In this document: positions 1-11,043 of the stretch, piece after piece
Layout of the letters: each line of letters starts with the position of its first letter
Position numbering within the stretch: position 1 is the stretch's first letter
DNA from: Streptomyces violaceorubidus
GTDB lineage: Bacteria; Actinomycetota; Actinomycetes; Streptomycetales; Streptomycetaceae
Assembly: GCF_000717995.1 (NCBI RefSeq)
Contig: NZ_JODM01000001.1
Span: 186,001 to 250,000 of the forward strand
Direction: 5' to 3'
Length of the DNA stretch: 64,000 nt
Program-made: the position numbers and the translations under genes
The notes under the pieces: model-generated
Databases searched by the model: none
Seen by the model: the letters and a program-made list of their open reading frames with translations, nothing else
Told to the model about the DNA's origin: nothing

Positions 1-792
<792 letters not shown>

Positions 793-800
<8 letters not shown>

Positions 801-2730
801 CGATGGCCTCCTTCAGGACGGTGGCGAGCTGTTCCGCCTTGAACGGCATGCCGTTGACCTGGTTGTAGGACTGCGCGTCGACCAGGTACTTCGCCCGGAT
901 CAGGGTGGCGAGCTGCCCGAGGTTCATCTCCGGGACCACCACCGCGTCGTACCGCTTCAGGACCGCGCCGAGGTTGGCCGGGAAGGGGTTGAGGTGGCGC
1001 AGGTGGGCCTGGGCGATCCGGCCGCCCTCCTTGCGGATCCGCCGCACCGCCGCCGTGATCGGCCCGTACGTCGAGCCCCAGCCCAGCACCAGCGTCCGCG
1101 CGCCGTCGGGGTCGTCGGTCTCCAGGTCGGGGACGGTGATGCCGTCGATCTTGGCCTGGCGGGTGCGGACCATGAAGTCGTGGTTGGCCGGGTCGTAGGA
1201 GATGTTCCCGGTGCCGTCCTGCTTCTCGATGCCGCCGATGCGGTGCTCCAGACCCGGCGTGCCCGGCACCGCCCACGGACGGGCCAGCGTCTGCGGATCC
1301 CGCTTGTAGGGCCAGAACACCTCGGTGCCGTCGTCCAGGGTGTGGTTGGGACCCCGCGCGAACTGCACGGCAAGGTCGGGGAGTTCGTCGGGCTCGGGGA
1401 TCCGCCACGGTTCGGAGCCGTTGGCCAGGTAGCCGTCGGAGAGGAGGAAGACCGGTGTGCGGTACGTCAACGCGATCCGCGCGGCCTCCAGGGCGGCGCC
1501 GAAGCAGTCGGCCGGGGTGCGCGGGGCGACGACCGGGACCGGCGCCTCGCCGTTGCGCCCGTACATCGCCTGGAGCAGGTCGGCCTGCTCCGTCTTGGTC
1601 GGCAGACCGGTCGACGGACCGCCCCGCTGGATGTCCACCACCAGCAGCGGCAGCTCCAACGACACCGCCAGCCCGATCGTCTCGCTCTTGAGCGCCACCC
1701 CCGGACCGCTCGTCGTCGTCACCGCCAGCGACCCGCCGAAGGCCGCGCCCAGCGCGGCGCCGATCCCGGCGATCTCGTCCTCGGCCTGGAAGGTGCGCAC
1801 GCCGAAGTTCTTGTGCCGGGACAGCTCGTGCAGAATGTCGGAGGCCGGGGTGATGGGGTACGAGCCCAGGAACAGCGGCAGGTCCGCCTGCCGGGAGGCG
1901 GCGATCAGACCGTAGGCCAGGGCCAGGTTCCCGGAGATGTTGCGGTAGGTGCCGGGCGGGAACGCCGTCGCCGCGGGCGCGACCTCGTAGGAGACCGCGA
2001 AGTCCTCCGTGGTCTCGCCGAAGTTCCAGCCCGCCCGGTAGGCCGCGATGTTGGCGGCGGCGATGTCCGGCTTCTTCGCGAACTTCGACTTCAGGAACCG
2101 CTCCGTGCCCTCGGTGGGCCGGTGGTACATCCACGACAGAAGGCCGAGCGCGAACATGTTCTTGCTGCGCTCGGCCTCCTTGCGGCTGAGGTCGAACTCC
2201 CCCAGCGCCTCCACGGTCAGCGTCGTCAACGGCACCGGATGCAGGTGGTACCCGTCGAGGGAGCCGTCCTCCAGCGGAGAGGTGTCGTAGCCGACCTTCT
2301 GCATCGCCCGCTTGGTGAACTCGTCCGTGTTGACGATGATCTCCGCGCCCCGGGGCAGGTCGCCCACGTTCGCCTTCAGCGCGGCCGGGTTCATCGCCAC
2401 CAGCACGTTGGGCGCGTCGCCCGGCGTGAGGATGTCGTGGTCGGCGAAGTGCAGCTGGAAGGACGAGACGCCCGGGAGGGTGCCGGCGGGTGCCCGGATC
2501 TCGGCCGGGAAGTTCGGCAGGGTCGACAGGTCGTTGCCGAACGACGCGGTCTCCGAGGTGAAACGGTCTCCGGTGAGCTGCATCCCGTCGCCCGAGTCAC
2601 CCGCGAACCTGATGATCACCCGGTCCAGCCGGCGGACGTCCTTCGCCCCGACCGGTTTGCGCTGCGCTCCCACGACGGTCTCGTCGGTACCGTCGGCCTG
2701 CTCCGCTGGGCTGCTGACCTGGCTGGTCAC
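793..2730 (-). CDS. korA: 2-oxoacid:ferredoxin oxidoreductase, alpha (gamma-alpha fused) subunit
   Basis: Partner of KorB, 645 residues. The N-terminal gamma-type domain (about 45-220) has FAGDSGDGMQLTGDRF. The pyrimidine-binding alpha domain follows from about 255, with GSYPITPASDILHELSRHK and AEDEIAGIGAALGAAFGG. This fused arrangement is typical of actinobacterial KorA. The start is GTG at 2730, behind a GGGAGG ribosome site on the minus strand. Its reduced ferredoxin could feed the nuo-like complex encoded nearby, but this is inference. Confidence 0.94.
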
Positions 2731-2952
2731 TTACTGGACCTCCCTAGGGACGGCTGTCCGGGGACTGGTCTCCCACCGACCGTCCCAGGATCAACCCTAC
2801 GTCCGCACGCGATGACTTCCGGTGGACATTCGCAGGATGGACACGACGTCGGGATGTCCCACGGCCCCGGAATCCCACCGCCTCGCCGCCCCGGCACCTT
2901 GAGGACGTGCCCCGCCCGCCCTCCGGCTTCTCATTCGTCCGGATGAGCCTGC

Positions 2953-2976
2953 GCACCGCCGGGGGCCCGGCGGTGC
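2953..2976 (-). terminator. GC-rich hairpin downstream of the response regulator gene
   Basis: A near-perfect inverted repeat, GCACCGCCG pairing with CGGCGGTGC, lies about 25 bases past the stop codon at 3001. There is no T-run. This fits a streptomycete U-less terminator but is weak on its own. The rest of 2731-3000 should hold the korA promoter; I see no convincing consensus there. Confidence 0.4.
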
Positions 2977-3000
2977 CCGCGAGGCGTGGGCTCCCGGGGG

Positions 3001-3660
3001 TCAGGAATTGAGATAGGTGAGCACCGCGAGCACCCTGCGGTGGTCACCGTCGCTCGGGGACAGGCCCAGCTTCATGAAGATGTTGCTGACGTGCTTCTCG
3101 ACGGCCCCGTCGCTCACGACGAGCTGCCGGGCGATCGCCGAGTTCGTCCGGCCCTCGGCCATGAGGCCCAGCACCTCCCGCTCGCGCGGGGTGAGCCCCG
3201 CCAGCACGTCCTGCTTGCGGCTGCGCCCGAGCAACTGCGCGACCACCTCCGGGTCCAGCGCCGTACCGCCCTGCGCCACCCGCACCACGGCGTCCACGAA
3301 CTCCCGGACCTCGGCCACCCGGTCCTTGAGCAGGTACCCGACGCCCCGGCTGGAACCGGCCAGCAGCTCCGTCGCGTACCGCTCCTCCACGTACTGGGAC
3401 AGCACCAGCACGCCGAGACCGGGATGCGCCTTGCGCAGCCGCACCGAGGCCCGCACCCCCTCGTCGGTGTGCGTCGGCGGCATCCTCACGTCCGCCACCA
3501 CGACGTCCGGCAACTCGCCCTGGGCATCCAGCTCGGTGATGGTCTTGATCAGAGCCTCACCGTCGCCGACGCCGGCCACGACCTCGTGCCCGCGGTCGGT
3601 CAGCAACCGGGTCAGCCCCTCTCGGAGCAGCACTGAATCCTCGGCGATGACCACCCGCAC
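3001..3660 (-). CDS. NarL/FixJ-family response regulator
   Basis: Two-component DNA-binding response regulator, 219 residues. Receiver domain 1-120: acidic pocket E7/D8, phospho-acceptor D57 in VVVADVRMPP, conserved K112 in YLLKDRV. LuxR-type helix-turn-helix from about residue 150: LTPREREVLGLMAEG, then SNIFMKLGL. The start chosen is GTG at 3660 with GGAGG five bases upstream; the frame stays open upstream, but the domain begins here. It lies downstream of two histidine kinase genes on the same strand, either or both of which could phosphorylate it. Confidence 0.88.
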   Translation of the reverse strand: MRVVIAEDSVLLREGLTRLLTDRGHEVVAGVGDGEALIKTITELDAQGELPDVVVADVRMPPTHTDEGVRASVRLRKAHPGLGVLVLSQYVEERYATELLAGSSRGVGYLLKDRVAEVREFVDAVVRVAQGGTALDPEVVAQLLGRSRKQDVLAGLTPREREVLGLMAEGRTNSAIARQLVVSDGAVEKHVSNIFMKLGLSPSDGDHRRVLAVLTYLNS

Positions 3661-3779
3661 CCTGTCCTCCACGATCCTCGGCCCCCCACAGCCCGTGCAC
3701 CTCACGGCCCGCGCGGCCCGCGCCGCGTCCACGAACCGTCCGTGCGACGGGTCCAGCATCCCAGCTTCCGGGGCCGGAC

Positions 3780-3820
3780 GCCCTCGGGCGGCGGGAAACA
3801 GGCCCTCGGGCAGCGGGAAA
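3780..3820. repeat. 22-bp-spaced imperfect direct repeat
   Basis: Two copies of gccctcgggc(g/a)gcgggaaa, starting at 3780 and 3802, in the 266-base gap upstream of the response regulator. Two helical turns separate the starts, as expected for tandem sites of a dimeric regulator. Function unknown. I see nothing else in 3661-3926. Confidence 0.55.
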
Positions 3821-3926
3821 GAGCGGGAGGTCCTGGGTGTCAGTCCGGGTTCCGCCGCTCGACGGCCGGTTCCCGGTCACCCCACCGGGCCGCTGCCGCG
3901 CCGGTCCGGGGCCCTGCCCGGGGCGA

Positions 3927-5294
3927 TCAGCCGGTGACCGGCTCGTTCCGCCACGGCAGCTCCGCCGTGATCCGCGTCGGCCCGCCGGCCGGCGAGTCCA
4001 CCACGAGGATCCCGTCCACCGCGTCGAGCCGCTCCGCCAGACCGGCCAGCCCGGACCCGGCCGACGCCCGCGCACCGCCCACGCCGTTGTCCACGACCTG
4101 GAGCATCAGCCGGTTCTCCACCCGCCACACCTCCACCGCGGCCGCCGTGGCCCTCGCGTGCTTGCTGATGTTCTGGAGCAGCTCCGAGACGGTGAAGTAG
4201 GCGATGCCCTCGATCGCCGACGCCGGCCGCTCCGGCAGGTCGACCTCCACCCGCACCGGTACCGTGCAGCGCGAGGCGACCGAGGAGAGCGCCGCGTCCA
4301 GACCGCGGTCGGTCAGCACCGCGGGGTGGATGCCCCGGGCCAGGTCCCGCAGCTCCTGGAGCGCCGTCTTCACCTCGCCGTGCGCCTCGTCCACCATGAC
4401 GGCCGCCGCCCGGGGGTCCTCCCTCAGCTTCTCCTTGGCCAGGCCCAGGTCCATGGCGAGGTTGACCAGGCGGGCCTGGGCGCCGTCGTGCAGGTCCCGC
4501 TCGATGCGCCTCAGGTCGGCCGCGGCCGTGTCCACCACGACCCCCCGGTCCGACTCCAGCTCCACGACCCGCGTCGCCAGCCGCGACGGGCCGAGCAGAC
4601 CGTGCACCATGACCCGGTCCACCGTGGTCAGCGCCCGCACCAGCCACGGCGTCGCCAGGGTGAACAGCAGGCCGACCAGCGCGGTCACGGCGATCTCGAA
4701 GGGGTTGTCCAGGTAGATCCGGTGCGTCTGGTCGCCGTACAGCTGGAGCCCGTCCTGCCCGGCGTACATCGGGAACACCCAGAACCACAGCGGGTACGTC
4801 AGCATCGCCCACCCGATCGCCCACACGGTCAGGGCGACGACGAACGAGAACACGGCCCACGGGAACTGCAGCACCGCGTACAGCAGGCTCCGCCAGGAGG
4901 CGCCGCTCTTGAGCACGGCTCCCATCCAGCCCATCGCGCCCTGCTTCTTCAGCCGCAGCGGCTCCGGGTCGGACACCCGCAGGCCCAGCAGGGCGCGGGC
5001 CCGGGCCCGCTCCATCGCCCCGAAGCCCCTGCACCCGGCGAGCGCGGCCGCCAGCACCGGCACTCCCAGGAACGTCACCAGCAGGCCCGCCCCCAGCGAC
5101 ACCATCGTCACGGCGTACGTGAAGAGCAGGATGCCGACCGGCAGACCCAGCAGGACGTAGCCGAACTCCCGCCAGCTGCGCGCCTCGAACGGTGCCCGCA
5201 GTCCCGCCGGCAGCCGGTGGCGCCGCGCACCGGTGTCCCCGGGGAAGCCGGACCCGCTCCCGAGCCCGTAACCCTGTCCGTATTCCGTGGCCAT
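3927..5294 (-). CDS. Sensor histidine kinase (HisKA_3 type), copy 1
   Basis: Membrane sensor kinase, 455 residues. The N-terminal 'putative sensor' region has hydrophobic segments near 45-85, 140-180 and 198-222. The dimerisation/phospho-acceptor helix has His269 in [12 protein letters not shown], and the HATPase domain has N-box [10 protein letters not shown] and G-box GLAGLAERL. It is a close paralogue of the adjacent kinase (5407-6633); the two are almost identical around the phospho-acceptor helix. It probably phosphorylates the NarL-type regulator just downstream. The signal sensed is unknown. Confidence 0.88.
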   Translation of the reverse strand: MATEYGQGYGLGSGSGFPGDTGARRHRLPAGLRAPFEARSWREFGYVLLGLPVGILLFTYAVTMVSLGAGLLVTFLGVPVLAAALAGCRGFGAMERARARALLGLRVSDPEPLRLKKQGAMGWMGAVLKSGASWRSLLYAVLQFPWAVFSFVVALTVWAIGWAMLTYPLWFWVFPMYAGQDGLQLYGDQTHRIYLDNPFEIAVTALVGLLFTLATPWLVRALTTVDRVMVHGLLGPSRLATRVVELESDRGVVVDTAAADLRRIERDLHDGAQARLVNLAMDLGLAKEKLREDPRAAAVMVDEAHGEVKTALQELRDLARGIHPAVLTDRGLDAALSSVASRCTVPVRVEVDLPERPASAIEGIAYFTVSELLQNISKHARATAAAVEVWRVENRLMLQVVDNGVGGARASAGSGLAGLAERLDAVDGILVVDSPAGGPTRITAELPWRNEPVTG

Positions 5295-5406
5295 CGGTGC
5301 CGTCCTTCTCCTCGTCGTGTGCGGCTGTGCTGTCGTACCTCCACCCTCCTCGTCCGCGCCGCCGCGGCCAATGGAGCCCGTCGGCGTCCGGGCAGGGGGG
5401 TTTTCC

Positions 5407-6633
5407 CTACCTCCTGGCGGCAGAGGCGGCCGCGTCGGCCTCCGTGCGGTCGCGCCACGGCAGCTCGGCCGTGATCGTCGTGGGGCCGCCCTCCGGGGAG
5501 TCGACGACGAAGAGACCGTCGACGGCGGACAGCCGGTCGGCGAGGCCCTTCATCCCCGTGCCGCCGTCGAGACGCGCGCCCCCGCGGCCGTCGTCCCCCA
5601 CCTGTATGAGCAGCCGGTCGGACGACCGCCACACCTCCACGGAGGCCGAGCCGGCCCCGCTGTGCTTGCTGACGTTCTGGAGCAGCTCCGAGACGGTGAA
5701 GTAGGCGATGCCCTCGATGGCCGCCGCGGGACGCTCCGCCAGGTCGACGGTCACCCTGACCGGCACGGTGCAGCGGGAGGCGACCGAGGAGAGCGCCGCG
5801 TCCAGACCGCGGTCGGTCAGGACGGCCGGATGGATGCCGCGGGCCAGATCCCGCAGCTCCTGCAGGGCCAGCTTCACCTCGCCGTGCGCCTCGTCGACCA
5901 TCGCCGCCGCCGCGTCGGGGTCCTCCAGGAGCTTCTCCTTGGCCAGGCCCAGCCCCATCGCGAGGTTGACCAGGCGGGCCTGGGCGCCGTCGTGCAGGTC
6001 CCGCTCGATGCGCCTCAGGTCGGCCGCGGCCGTGTCGACCACCACCCCCCGGTCCGACTCCAGCTCGGCGATCCGCCGCTCCAGCTCGTCGGACGGGGAC
6101 AGAAGCCCGCGCACCATGGCCCGGTCGACGTTGGCCAGACCCCGCGCCATGAACGGCAGCACCGGCCACAGCACGAACAACGACGTCAACGTGACGACGA
6201 AGGTGGCCACGCCCCAGGGGAACCGGATGACGTCGTACAGCACCGTGCGCCAGCCCACCGGATCCTTCAGGGACATCCACAACTGTGCGAAGAAGCCGCG
6301 CCCGCCGCGCAGCGGCAGCGGACTCGGCTCGTCCACCCGCACGCCCAGCAGGACCCGGGCCCGCGCCCGCTCCAGCTTGCCCAGCTGCCGCGCGCCCAGC
6401 AGACCGGCCGCCAGCAGCGGGAGCCCGATCACCGTGACCGTCAACCCGACGCCGACGGACAGCATCGTCACGACGTAGGTGAACCCGAGCAGCGCCGCCG
6501 GGAGATTCGCCAGCAGATGCGCGATCTCCTTCCAGGTGTGCCGGTCGTAGGCGAGACGGGCCGGTGGCAGGCGGTCGCCGGCCGCTGCGCCGGTGGTCCC
6601 GGCGAGACTGGATGTCGAGAGGCGTTCGGTCAT
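5407..6633 (-). CDS. Sensor histidine kinase (HisKA_3 type), copy 2
   Basis: Second membrane sensor kinase, 408 residues from ATG at 6633. The architecture matches copy 1: hydrophobic segments near 40-80, 130-165 and the start of the linker; His214 in RDLHDGAQ; N-box [12 protein letters not shown]-terminal HATPase. The frame is open further upstream, but those codons look non-coding. No strong ribosome site precedes the ATG, so the message may be leaderless. It is divergent from the nuo operon, which could make nuo a target, though nothing in the sequence proves that. Confidence 0.85.
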   Translation of the reverse strand: MTERLSTSSLAGTTGAAAGDRLPPARLAYDRHTWKEIAHLLANLPAALLGFTYVVTMLSVGVGLTVTVIGLPLLAAGLLGARQLGKLERARARVLLGVRVDEPSPLPLRGGRGFFAQLWMSLKDPVGWRTVLYDVIRFPWGVATFVVTLTSLFVLWPVLPFMARGLANVDRAMVRGLLSPSDELERRIAELESDRGVVVDTAAADLRRIERDLHDGAQARLVNLAMGLGLAKEKLLEDPDAAAAMVDEAHGEVKLALQELRDLARGIHPAVLTDRGLDAALSSVASRCTVPVRVTVDLAERPAAAIEGIAYFTVSELLQNVSKHSGAGSASVEVWRSSDRLLIQVGDDGRGGARLDGGTGMKGLADRLSAVDGLFVVDSPEGGPTTITAELPWRDRTEADAAASAARR

Positions 6634-6829
6634 ACCCGAAGCGTGCCGTGCGGTGCGGCGCCGCGCCATGAGGTGGACCGCCGGGGACGCACTGAGGAAA
6701 ACCCCACCCCCGCGTCCCAAGGTGCGACGGGCTGCTTACCGTCTCTTTATCAGGCCCTAGACTCCCGTGCGTACAGATCGTCGAACAGCGGCGTTCACGA
6801 CGTCCACGACAGGGAGCGAGGGGGCGCAC

Positions 6830-7270
6830 GTGCCGGAACCGACCGTCGGCGACGCGACCGCCGGCGCCGTGACCACAGCCGATGCGACCGTCGGGCTCGC
6901 GGCGGACTACTTCCAGTCCTACTCGGTCGTCGGCCTGCTCGCCGTCGTGGGGGTGCTCTTCGTCGCCGTGGCCTTCGGCGCCGGACGGCTGCTGCGACCG
7001 GTGGTCCCGACGCCCGAGAAACTGCTCACGTACGAGTGCGGCGTCGACCCCGTCGGCGAGGGCTGGGCACACACCCAGGTCCGCTACTACGTGTACGCGT
7101 TCCTCTACGTCATCTTCGCGGTCGACTCGATCTTCCTCTTCCCCTGGGCGACGGTCTTCGCCGACCCTGGTTACGGGGCCACGACCCTCGTGGAGATGTT
7201 CGTCTTCCTCGGCTTCCTCGCCGTGGGTCTGTTGTACGCATACAAGAAGGGCGTCCTGTCATGGACGTGA
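6830..7270 (+). CDS. nuoA: NADH-quinone oxidoreductase subunit A-like protein
   Basis: Small membrane subunit of a complex I-like machine, 146 residues with three transmembrane helices. The conserved loop [16 protein letters not shown] and the motif VDSIFLFPW identify NuoA. The start is GTG at 6830 behind GGGAGCGAGGGGG. It opens a 10-gene run in which nearly every junction overlaps; its stop overlaps nuoB by 10 bases. A possible -10 (TAGACT, 6758-6763) lies upstream without a clear -35. Confidence 0.92.
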   Translation: MPEPTVGDATAGAVTTADATVGLAADYFQSYSVVGLLAVVGVLFVAVAFGAGRLLRPVVPTPEKLLTYECGVDPVGEGWAHTQVRYYVYAFLYVIFAVDSIFLFPWATVFADPGYGATTLVEMFVFLGFLAVGLLYAYKKGVLSWT

Positions 7271-7872
7271 ACCCCTCCGAACCCGTCCCGCTCCCCGAGC
7301 CCAAGAGGCTGGGCACGCTGGCACGCCTCGCCCCGGAACCGATGAAGGTCGTCCTGAACTGGGGCCGGCGCTACTCGCTCTGGGTCTTCAACTTCGGCCT
7401 CGCCTGCTGCGCGATCGAGTTCATCGCCGCGTCCATGGCCCGCCACGACTTCATCCGGCTCGGTGTGATCCCGTTCGCGCCCGGCCCGCGCCAGGCCGAC
7501 CTGATGGTCGTCTCGGGCACGGTGACCGACAAGATGGCACCGGCCGTCAAGCGCCTGTACGAGCAGATGCCCGAGCCGAAGTACGTCATCTCCTTCGGCG
7601 CCTGCTCCAACTGCGGAGGCCCCTACTGGGACTCCTACTCCGTGACGAAGGGCGTCGACCAGATCATCCCCGTCGACGTCTACGTCCCCGGTTGCCCGCC
7701 GCGCCCCGAGGCGCTGCTCCAGGGGATCCTCAAGCTCCAGGAGAAGATCGCGCGGGAGTCGCTCGGGGAGCGGTACGGCGCCTCGCCCCGGCCGTCGACG
7801 GCCGCGCTGCGGAGCGGCCTGGTACGACCCCCGGCCTCGTCCCCGGCCTCCGACGCGGAGGAGGGCCGATGA
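7261..7872 (+). CDS. nuoB: NADH-quinone oxidoreductase subunit B-like protein
   Basis: Peripheral-arm subunit carrying the terminal [4Fe-4S] cluster N2, 203 residues. All four expected ligands are visible: the tandem pair in [10 protein letters not shown], a Cys in [13 protein letters not shown] and the Cys in VPGCPPRPE. The core ends near residue 165; an Ala/Ser/Pro-rich tail follows. N2 normally passes electrons to quinone at the NuoB-NuoD interface, yet no nuoD is present here. Confidence 0.94.
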   Translation: MDVNPSEPVPLPEPKRLGTLARLAPEPMKVVLNWGRRYSLWVFNFGLACCAIEFIAASMARHDFIRLGVIPFAPGPRQADLMVVSGTVTDKMAPAVKRLYEQMPEPKYVISFGACSNCGGPYWDSYSVTKGVDQIIPVDVYVPGCPPRPEALLQGILKLQEKIARESLGERYGASPRPSTAALRSGLVRPPASSPASDAEEGR

Positions 7873-9491
7873 CCGCGGTCGGCTGGCTGCCCTCCGACGC
7901 CGAGGAGATCTTCGGCCCGGACGCCACGGCGGCGGAGTCGTACGACCTCCTGACCGTCGACGTGCCGCCCGCGTCCTGGATCACCGCCCTGGAGACGGCG
8001 CGCGACCGGCTCGGCTGCACGTACTTCGACTGGCTGAGCGCGGTCGACGAACCGGGCACCGGGTTCCGCGTCGCGGCACATGTCGTGGCGCTGGGCCCGG
8101 TACGCAGGCTGCTGCTGCGCACGACCGTCCCGCACGAGGCCCCGGTGCTGCCCACCGCCGTCGCGGTGTACGCGGGCGCGGCCTGGCACGAACGCGAGAC
8201 CCACGAGATGTTCGGTGTCGCCTTCGAGGACCACCCCGGGCTGGACCACCTGCTCCTGCCGGAGGGCTTCGAGGGCCACCCGCTGCGCAAGGACTTCGTC
8301 CTCGCCGCCCGCGTCGCCAAGGCCTGGCCCGGGGCCAAGGAACCCGGCGAGTCCGATCACGGCGGCCCCCGCCGCCGCCAGATGCTGCCGCCGGGCGTCC
8401 CCGATCCCAACGAGTGGGGCCCGCTGAAGGGCCAGCTGCCCCCCGCTCCGGCGCGCCCGGCCCGAGGCGCGGGGCGTGCGGCGGGGGAGCGTCCGGTCCG
8501 CGCCGCGGGCGAACGCCCTGCCCGCCGCCCCAGCCCGGCCACCGAGGGCTCCGCCGACCAGCCGACCCCCGGCACGGAGACCCCGGCCGCACCGCGTCGT
8601 GCACGTTCGGCTGCGGAGGGTTCGGTCAGTCAGTCGGTTCCGGGCACGGAGGCTCCGGCTGCGCGGCGTCGTGCGCGTTCGGCTGCGGAGGGTTCGGTCA
8701 GTCAGTCGGTTCCGGGCACGGAGGCTCCGGCTGCGCGGCGTCGTGCGCGTACGGCCGCCGAGGGCTCGGTCAGCCAGAGCTCCCCGGCCGGCGAATCGAC
8801 GGGTGCCCCGGTACCGGGGCGGTCGCGCAGCGCGAGCCAGGGCTCCGCTTCCCAGCGAGCGGCCGGTACGCCGGACGGAGCCACCGCCGACCCGGCCGCC
8901 GGGCAGCAGGGCGCCGCCGGCACCGGTACTCCGGCGGCCGGACGGACCCCCGGCACCGACGCCTCCGCGGGCCCGCGGCAGGAGCGGTCGGGCGGGTCGG
9001 GCGGGTCGGGCGGGACGGGCGGGACGGGCGGGGCTGCCGGGAGCGTCGGCCCCCGGCGCGCCCGGAGCGCGTCGCAGGGCTCGGCGAGCCAGCGGGACAC
9101 CTCCGACGCCGGGCAACCGGACGACGCGGGACCCGGCAGCACCTCCCGGGGCCGTGACGGCACCGCCTCCACACCCCCCGAGGCACCGGCCCCGAAGCCG
9201 GCGCCCTCGGCACCGCGCAGCCCGGACGCCCCGTGGCACCACGCCCGTCCGGCGTTCGACGAGCCCGACGCCGCCGGGCAGCCGGGAACGCCCGACGAGT
9301 CACCGGACACCCCCGACGGGCCGGAGGAACCGGGCGAGCCGCCCGCTTCCGAGGCGCCGGACGCCCCGGGCGAGCCGCTCGCCTCCGACGCCCCCGACGC
9401 CCCCGACAGGGACAGCGACAGCGACAGCGCAGGCTCCAGCGACGTCGACGCCCCCCGGAATCCCCCGAACTCCCCAGGAGGCCCGCAGTGA
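7869..9491 (+). CDS. nuoC: NADH-quinone oxidoreductase subunit C-like protein with giant disordered tail
   Basis: 540 residues. Only about the first 165 form the 30-kDa NuoC domain ([12 protein letters not shown], then [10 protein letters not shown]). The remaining ~375 are low complexity, rich in Ala, Pro, Gly, Ser, Arg and Asp. In the tail a motif R(S/A)RSA(A/S)(E/Q)GS(V/A)SQ recurs about six times, part of it as an exact 72-base tandem repeat, and the end is very acidic. The ATG overlaps nuoB by four bases and the stop overlaps nuoH. Usual NuoC is 180-250 residues, so the tail is exceptional. NuoD, the normal partner and often a neighbour or fusion, is absent. Confidence 0.88.
   Translation: MTAVGWLPSDAEEIFGPDATAAESYDLLTVDVPPASWITALETARDRLGCTYFDWLSAVDEPGTGFRVAAHVVALGPVRRLLLRTTVPHEAPVLPTAVAVYAGAAWHERETHEMFGVAFEDHPGLDHLLLPEGFEGHPLRKDFVLAARVAKAWPGAKEPGESDHGGPRRRQMLPPGVPDPNEWGPLKGQLPPAPARPARGAGRAAGERPVRAAGERPARRPSPATEGSADQPTPGTETPAAPRRARSAAEGSVSQSVPGTEAPAARRRARSAAEGSVSQSVPGTEAPAARRRARTAAEGSVSQSSPAGESTGAPVPGRSRSASQGSASQRAAGTPDGATADPAAGQQGAAGTGTPAAGRTPGTDASAGPRQERSGGSGGSGGTGGTGGAAGSVGPRRARSASQGSASQRDTSDAGQPDDAGPGSTSRGRDGTASTPPEAPAPKPAPSAPRSPDAPWHHARPAFDEPDAAGQPGTPDESPDTPDGPEEPGEPPASEAPDAPGEPLASDAPDAPDRDSDSDSAGSSDVDAPRNPPNSPGGPQ
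8595..8760 (+). repeat. 72-bp tandem repeat inside nuoC
   Basis: The marker cgtcgtg recurs at 8595, 8667 and 8739, giving a 72-base period with about 2.3 copies that are nearly identical. It encodes a 24-residue unit ([20 protein letters not shown] plus four residues). More diverged copies of the core motif continue downstream to about residue 420 of NuoC. Confidence 0.9.
8990..9043 (+). repeat. G-tract repeat (possible G-quadruplex) in nuoC
   Basis: At least ten GGG runs separated by one to three bases (units such as GGGCGGGTC and GGGCGGGAC) within the coding strand of nuoC. It encodes a Gly/Ser/Thr stretch. The sequence meets the usual pattern for G-quadruplex formation in the mRNA and coding strand; that it folds in the cell is inference. 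Confidence 0.6.
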
Positions 9492-10456
9492 ACGACGCGC
9501 TCGACGTCACCCTGCGCCTCCTGGTCGTCTTCGTCGTCTTCCTCACGTTCCCCCTGATCGTCGGCCAGACCGAGCACAAGGTGATGGCGCACATGCAGGG
9601 CCGCCTGGGCCCGATGTACGCGGGTGGCTTCCACGGCTGGGCCCAGCTCGTCGCGGACGGAGTGAAGTTCGCGCAGAAGGAGGACGTGGTCCCCGCCGAC
9701 GCGGACCGCCGCATCTTCCAGCTCGCCCCGGCCGTGGCCCTGCTGCCGTACCTCCTGGTCCTCCTGGCCGTCCCGGTCGGACCCGGTGAGGGCGCGGTCG
9801 GCCAAGTCGTCGACGCCGGTGTCTTCTTCGTGCTCGCCGTCATGGGCGTGGGCGTCCTCGGCTCGCTCATGGCGGGCTGGTCCTCCGCCAACAAGTTCTC
9901 CCTCCTCGGCGGCCTGCGCACCGCCGCCCAGCTCCTCGCCTACGAACTCCCGATGCTGCTGACCGCGGCCTCCGTGGCCATGGCGGCCGGCACCGTCTCC
10001 CTCGTCGGCATCCTGGACGCCTTCGAGTGGTGGTGGCTGCCCTGGCAGATCGTCGGCGCGGTCGTCTTCTTCGTCGCCGGGCTGGCCGAACTGCAGCGCC
10101 CCCCGTTCGACATGCCCGTCGCCGACTCGGAGATCATCTTCGGCGCCTACACCGAGTACACCGGCCTACGCTTCGCCCTGTTCCTCCTCGCCGAGTACGC
10201 CGGAATCGTCGTCCTGTGCGGTCTGACCACCGTCCTCTTCCTGGGCGGCTGGCACGGCCCCTGGGGCGCCGACGGTCTCGGCTGGGTGTGGACCCTGCTC
10301 AAGGCGGCCGTCCTCGCCTTCGTCGTGATCTGGCTGCGCGTCACCTACCCGCGACTGCGCGAGGACCAGCTCCAGAAACTGTCCTGGACGCTCCTCGTCC
10401 CCCTCTCCCTCGCCCAGATCGCCCTCACCGGCATCGTCAAGGTGGTGATCCAGTAA
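9488..10456 (+). CDS. nuoH: NADH-quinone oxidoreductase subunit H-like protein
   Basis: Membrane subunit that forms the quinone-entry chamber, 322 residues with about eight transmembrane helices. Signatures: [20 protein letters not shown] near residue 40 and [20 protein letters not shown] near 205, the conserved acidic loop facing the quinone channel. The GTG start at 9488 overlaps the nuoC stop (GTGA) and has AGGAGG upstream. It would normally contact NuoB and NuoD. Confidence 0.95.
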   Translation: MNDALDVTLRLLVVFVVFLTFPLIVGQTEHKVMAHMQGRLGPMYAGGFHGWAQLVADGVKFAQKEDVVPADADRRIFQLAPAVALLPYLLVLLAVPVGPGEGAVGQVVDAGVFFVLAVMGVGVLGSLMAGWSSANKFSLLGGLRTAAQLLAYELPMLLTAASVAMAAGTVSLVGILDAFEWWWLPWQIVGAVVFFVAGLAELQRPPFDMPVADSEIIFGAYTEYTGLRFALFLLAEYAGIVVLCGLTTVLFLGGWHGPWGADGLGWVWTLLKAAVLAFVVIWLRVTYPRLREDQLQKLSWTLLVPLSLAQIALTGIVKVVIQ

Positions 10457-10458
10457 CC

Positions 10459-11043
10459 ATGGCCGCGTCCACCCCGCCCTCCCGGCCCCGCGTTCCCGGC
10501 TCGGGTCTGGCCAAGGGTCTGGCCGTCACCCTGCGCACGATGACGAGGAAGACCGTCACCGAGCAGTACCCCGACGCCCAGCCCGAACTGCCGCCCCGTA
10601 CCCGCGGCGTGATCGGCCTGTTCGAGGAGAACTGCACGGTCTGCATGCTGTGCGCCCGCGAGTGCCCCGACTGGTGCATCTACATCGACTCCCACAAGGA
10701 GACGGTCCCGGCGGCCACCCCCGGCGGACGCGACCGCAGCCGCAACGTCCTCGACCGTTTCGCCATCGACTTCTCCCTGTGCATGTACTGCGGTATCTGC
10801 ATCGAGGTCTGTCCTTTCGACGCCCTGTTCTGGTCCCCGGAGTTCGAGTACGCCGAGACCGACATCCGCGAGCTCACCCATGAGCGGGACAAGCTCCGCG
10901 AGTGGATGTGGACCGTGCCGGCCCCGCCCGCCCTCGACCCCGGTGCGGAGGAGCCCAAGGAACTCGCCGCCGCCCGCAAGAGCGCCGACAAGCTGGCCGA
11001 GCGGCAGCGGACGGACCAGCCCGGACAGGAGGACCGGTCATGA
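10459..11043 (+). CDS. nuoI: NADH-quinone oxidoreductase subunit I-like ferredoxin protein
   Basis: Peripheral iron-sulfur subunit, 194 residues, with two [4Fe-4S] motifs: [12 protein letters not shown] and [12 protein letters not shown]. It would relay electrons to NuoB. In complexes without NuoEFG this subunit is a candidate docking point for reduced ferredoxin, relevant here because those subunits are missing. The charged C-terminal extension after residue 150 looks lineage-specific. ATG at 10459 lies two bases past nuoH. Confidence 0.95.
   Translation: MAASTPPSRPRVPGSGLAKGLAVTLRTMTRKTVTEQYPDAQPELPPRTRGVIGLFEENCTVCMLCARECPDWCIYIDSHKETVPAATPGGRDRSRNVLDRFAIDFSLCMYCGICIEVCPFDALFWSPEFEYAETDIRELTHERDKLREWMWTVPAPPALDPGAEEPKELAAARKSADKLAERQRTDQPGQEDRS

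Noticed and set aside
7680..9805. Minus-strand frames across nuoC and nuoH
   Set aside because: Shadows of repetitive GC-rich sense coding; the overlapping sense genes have start/stop coupling and family motifs.
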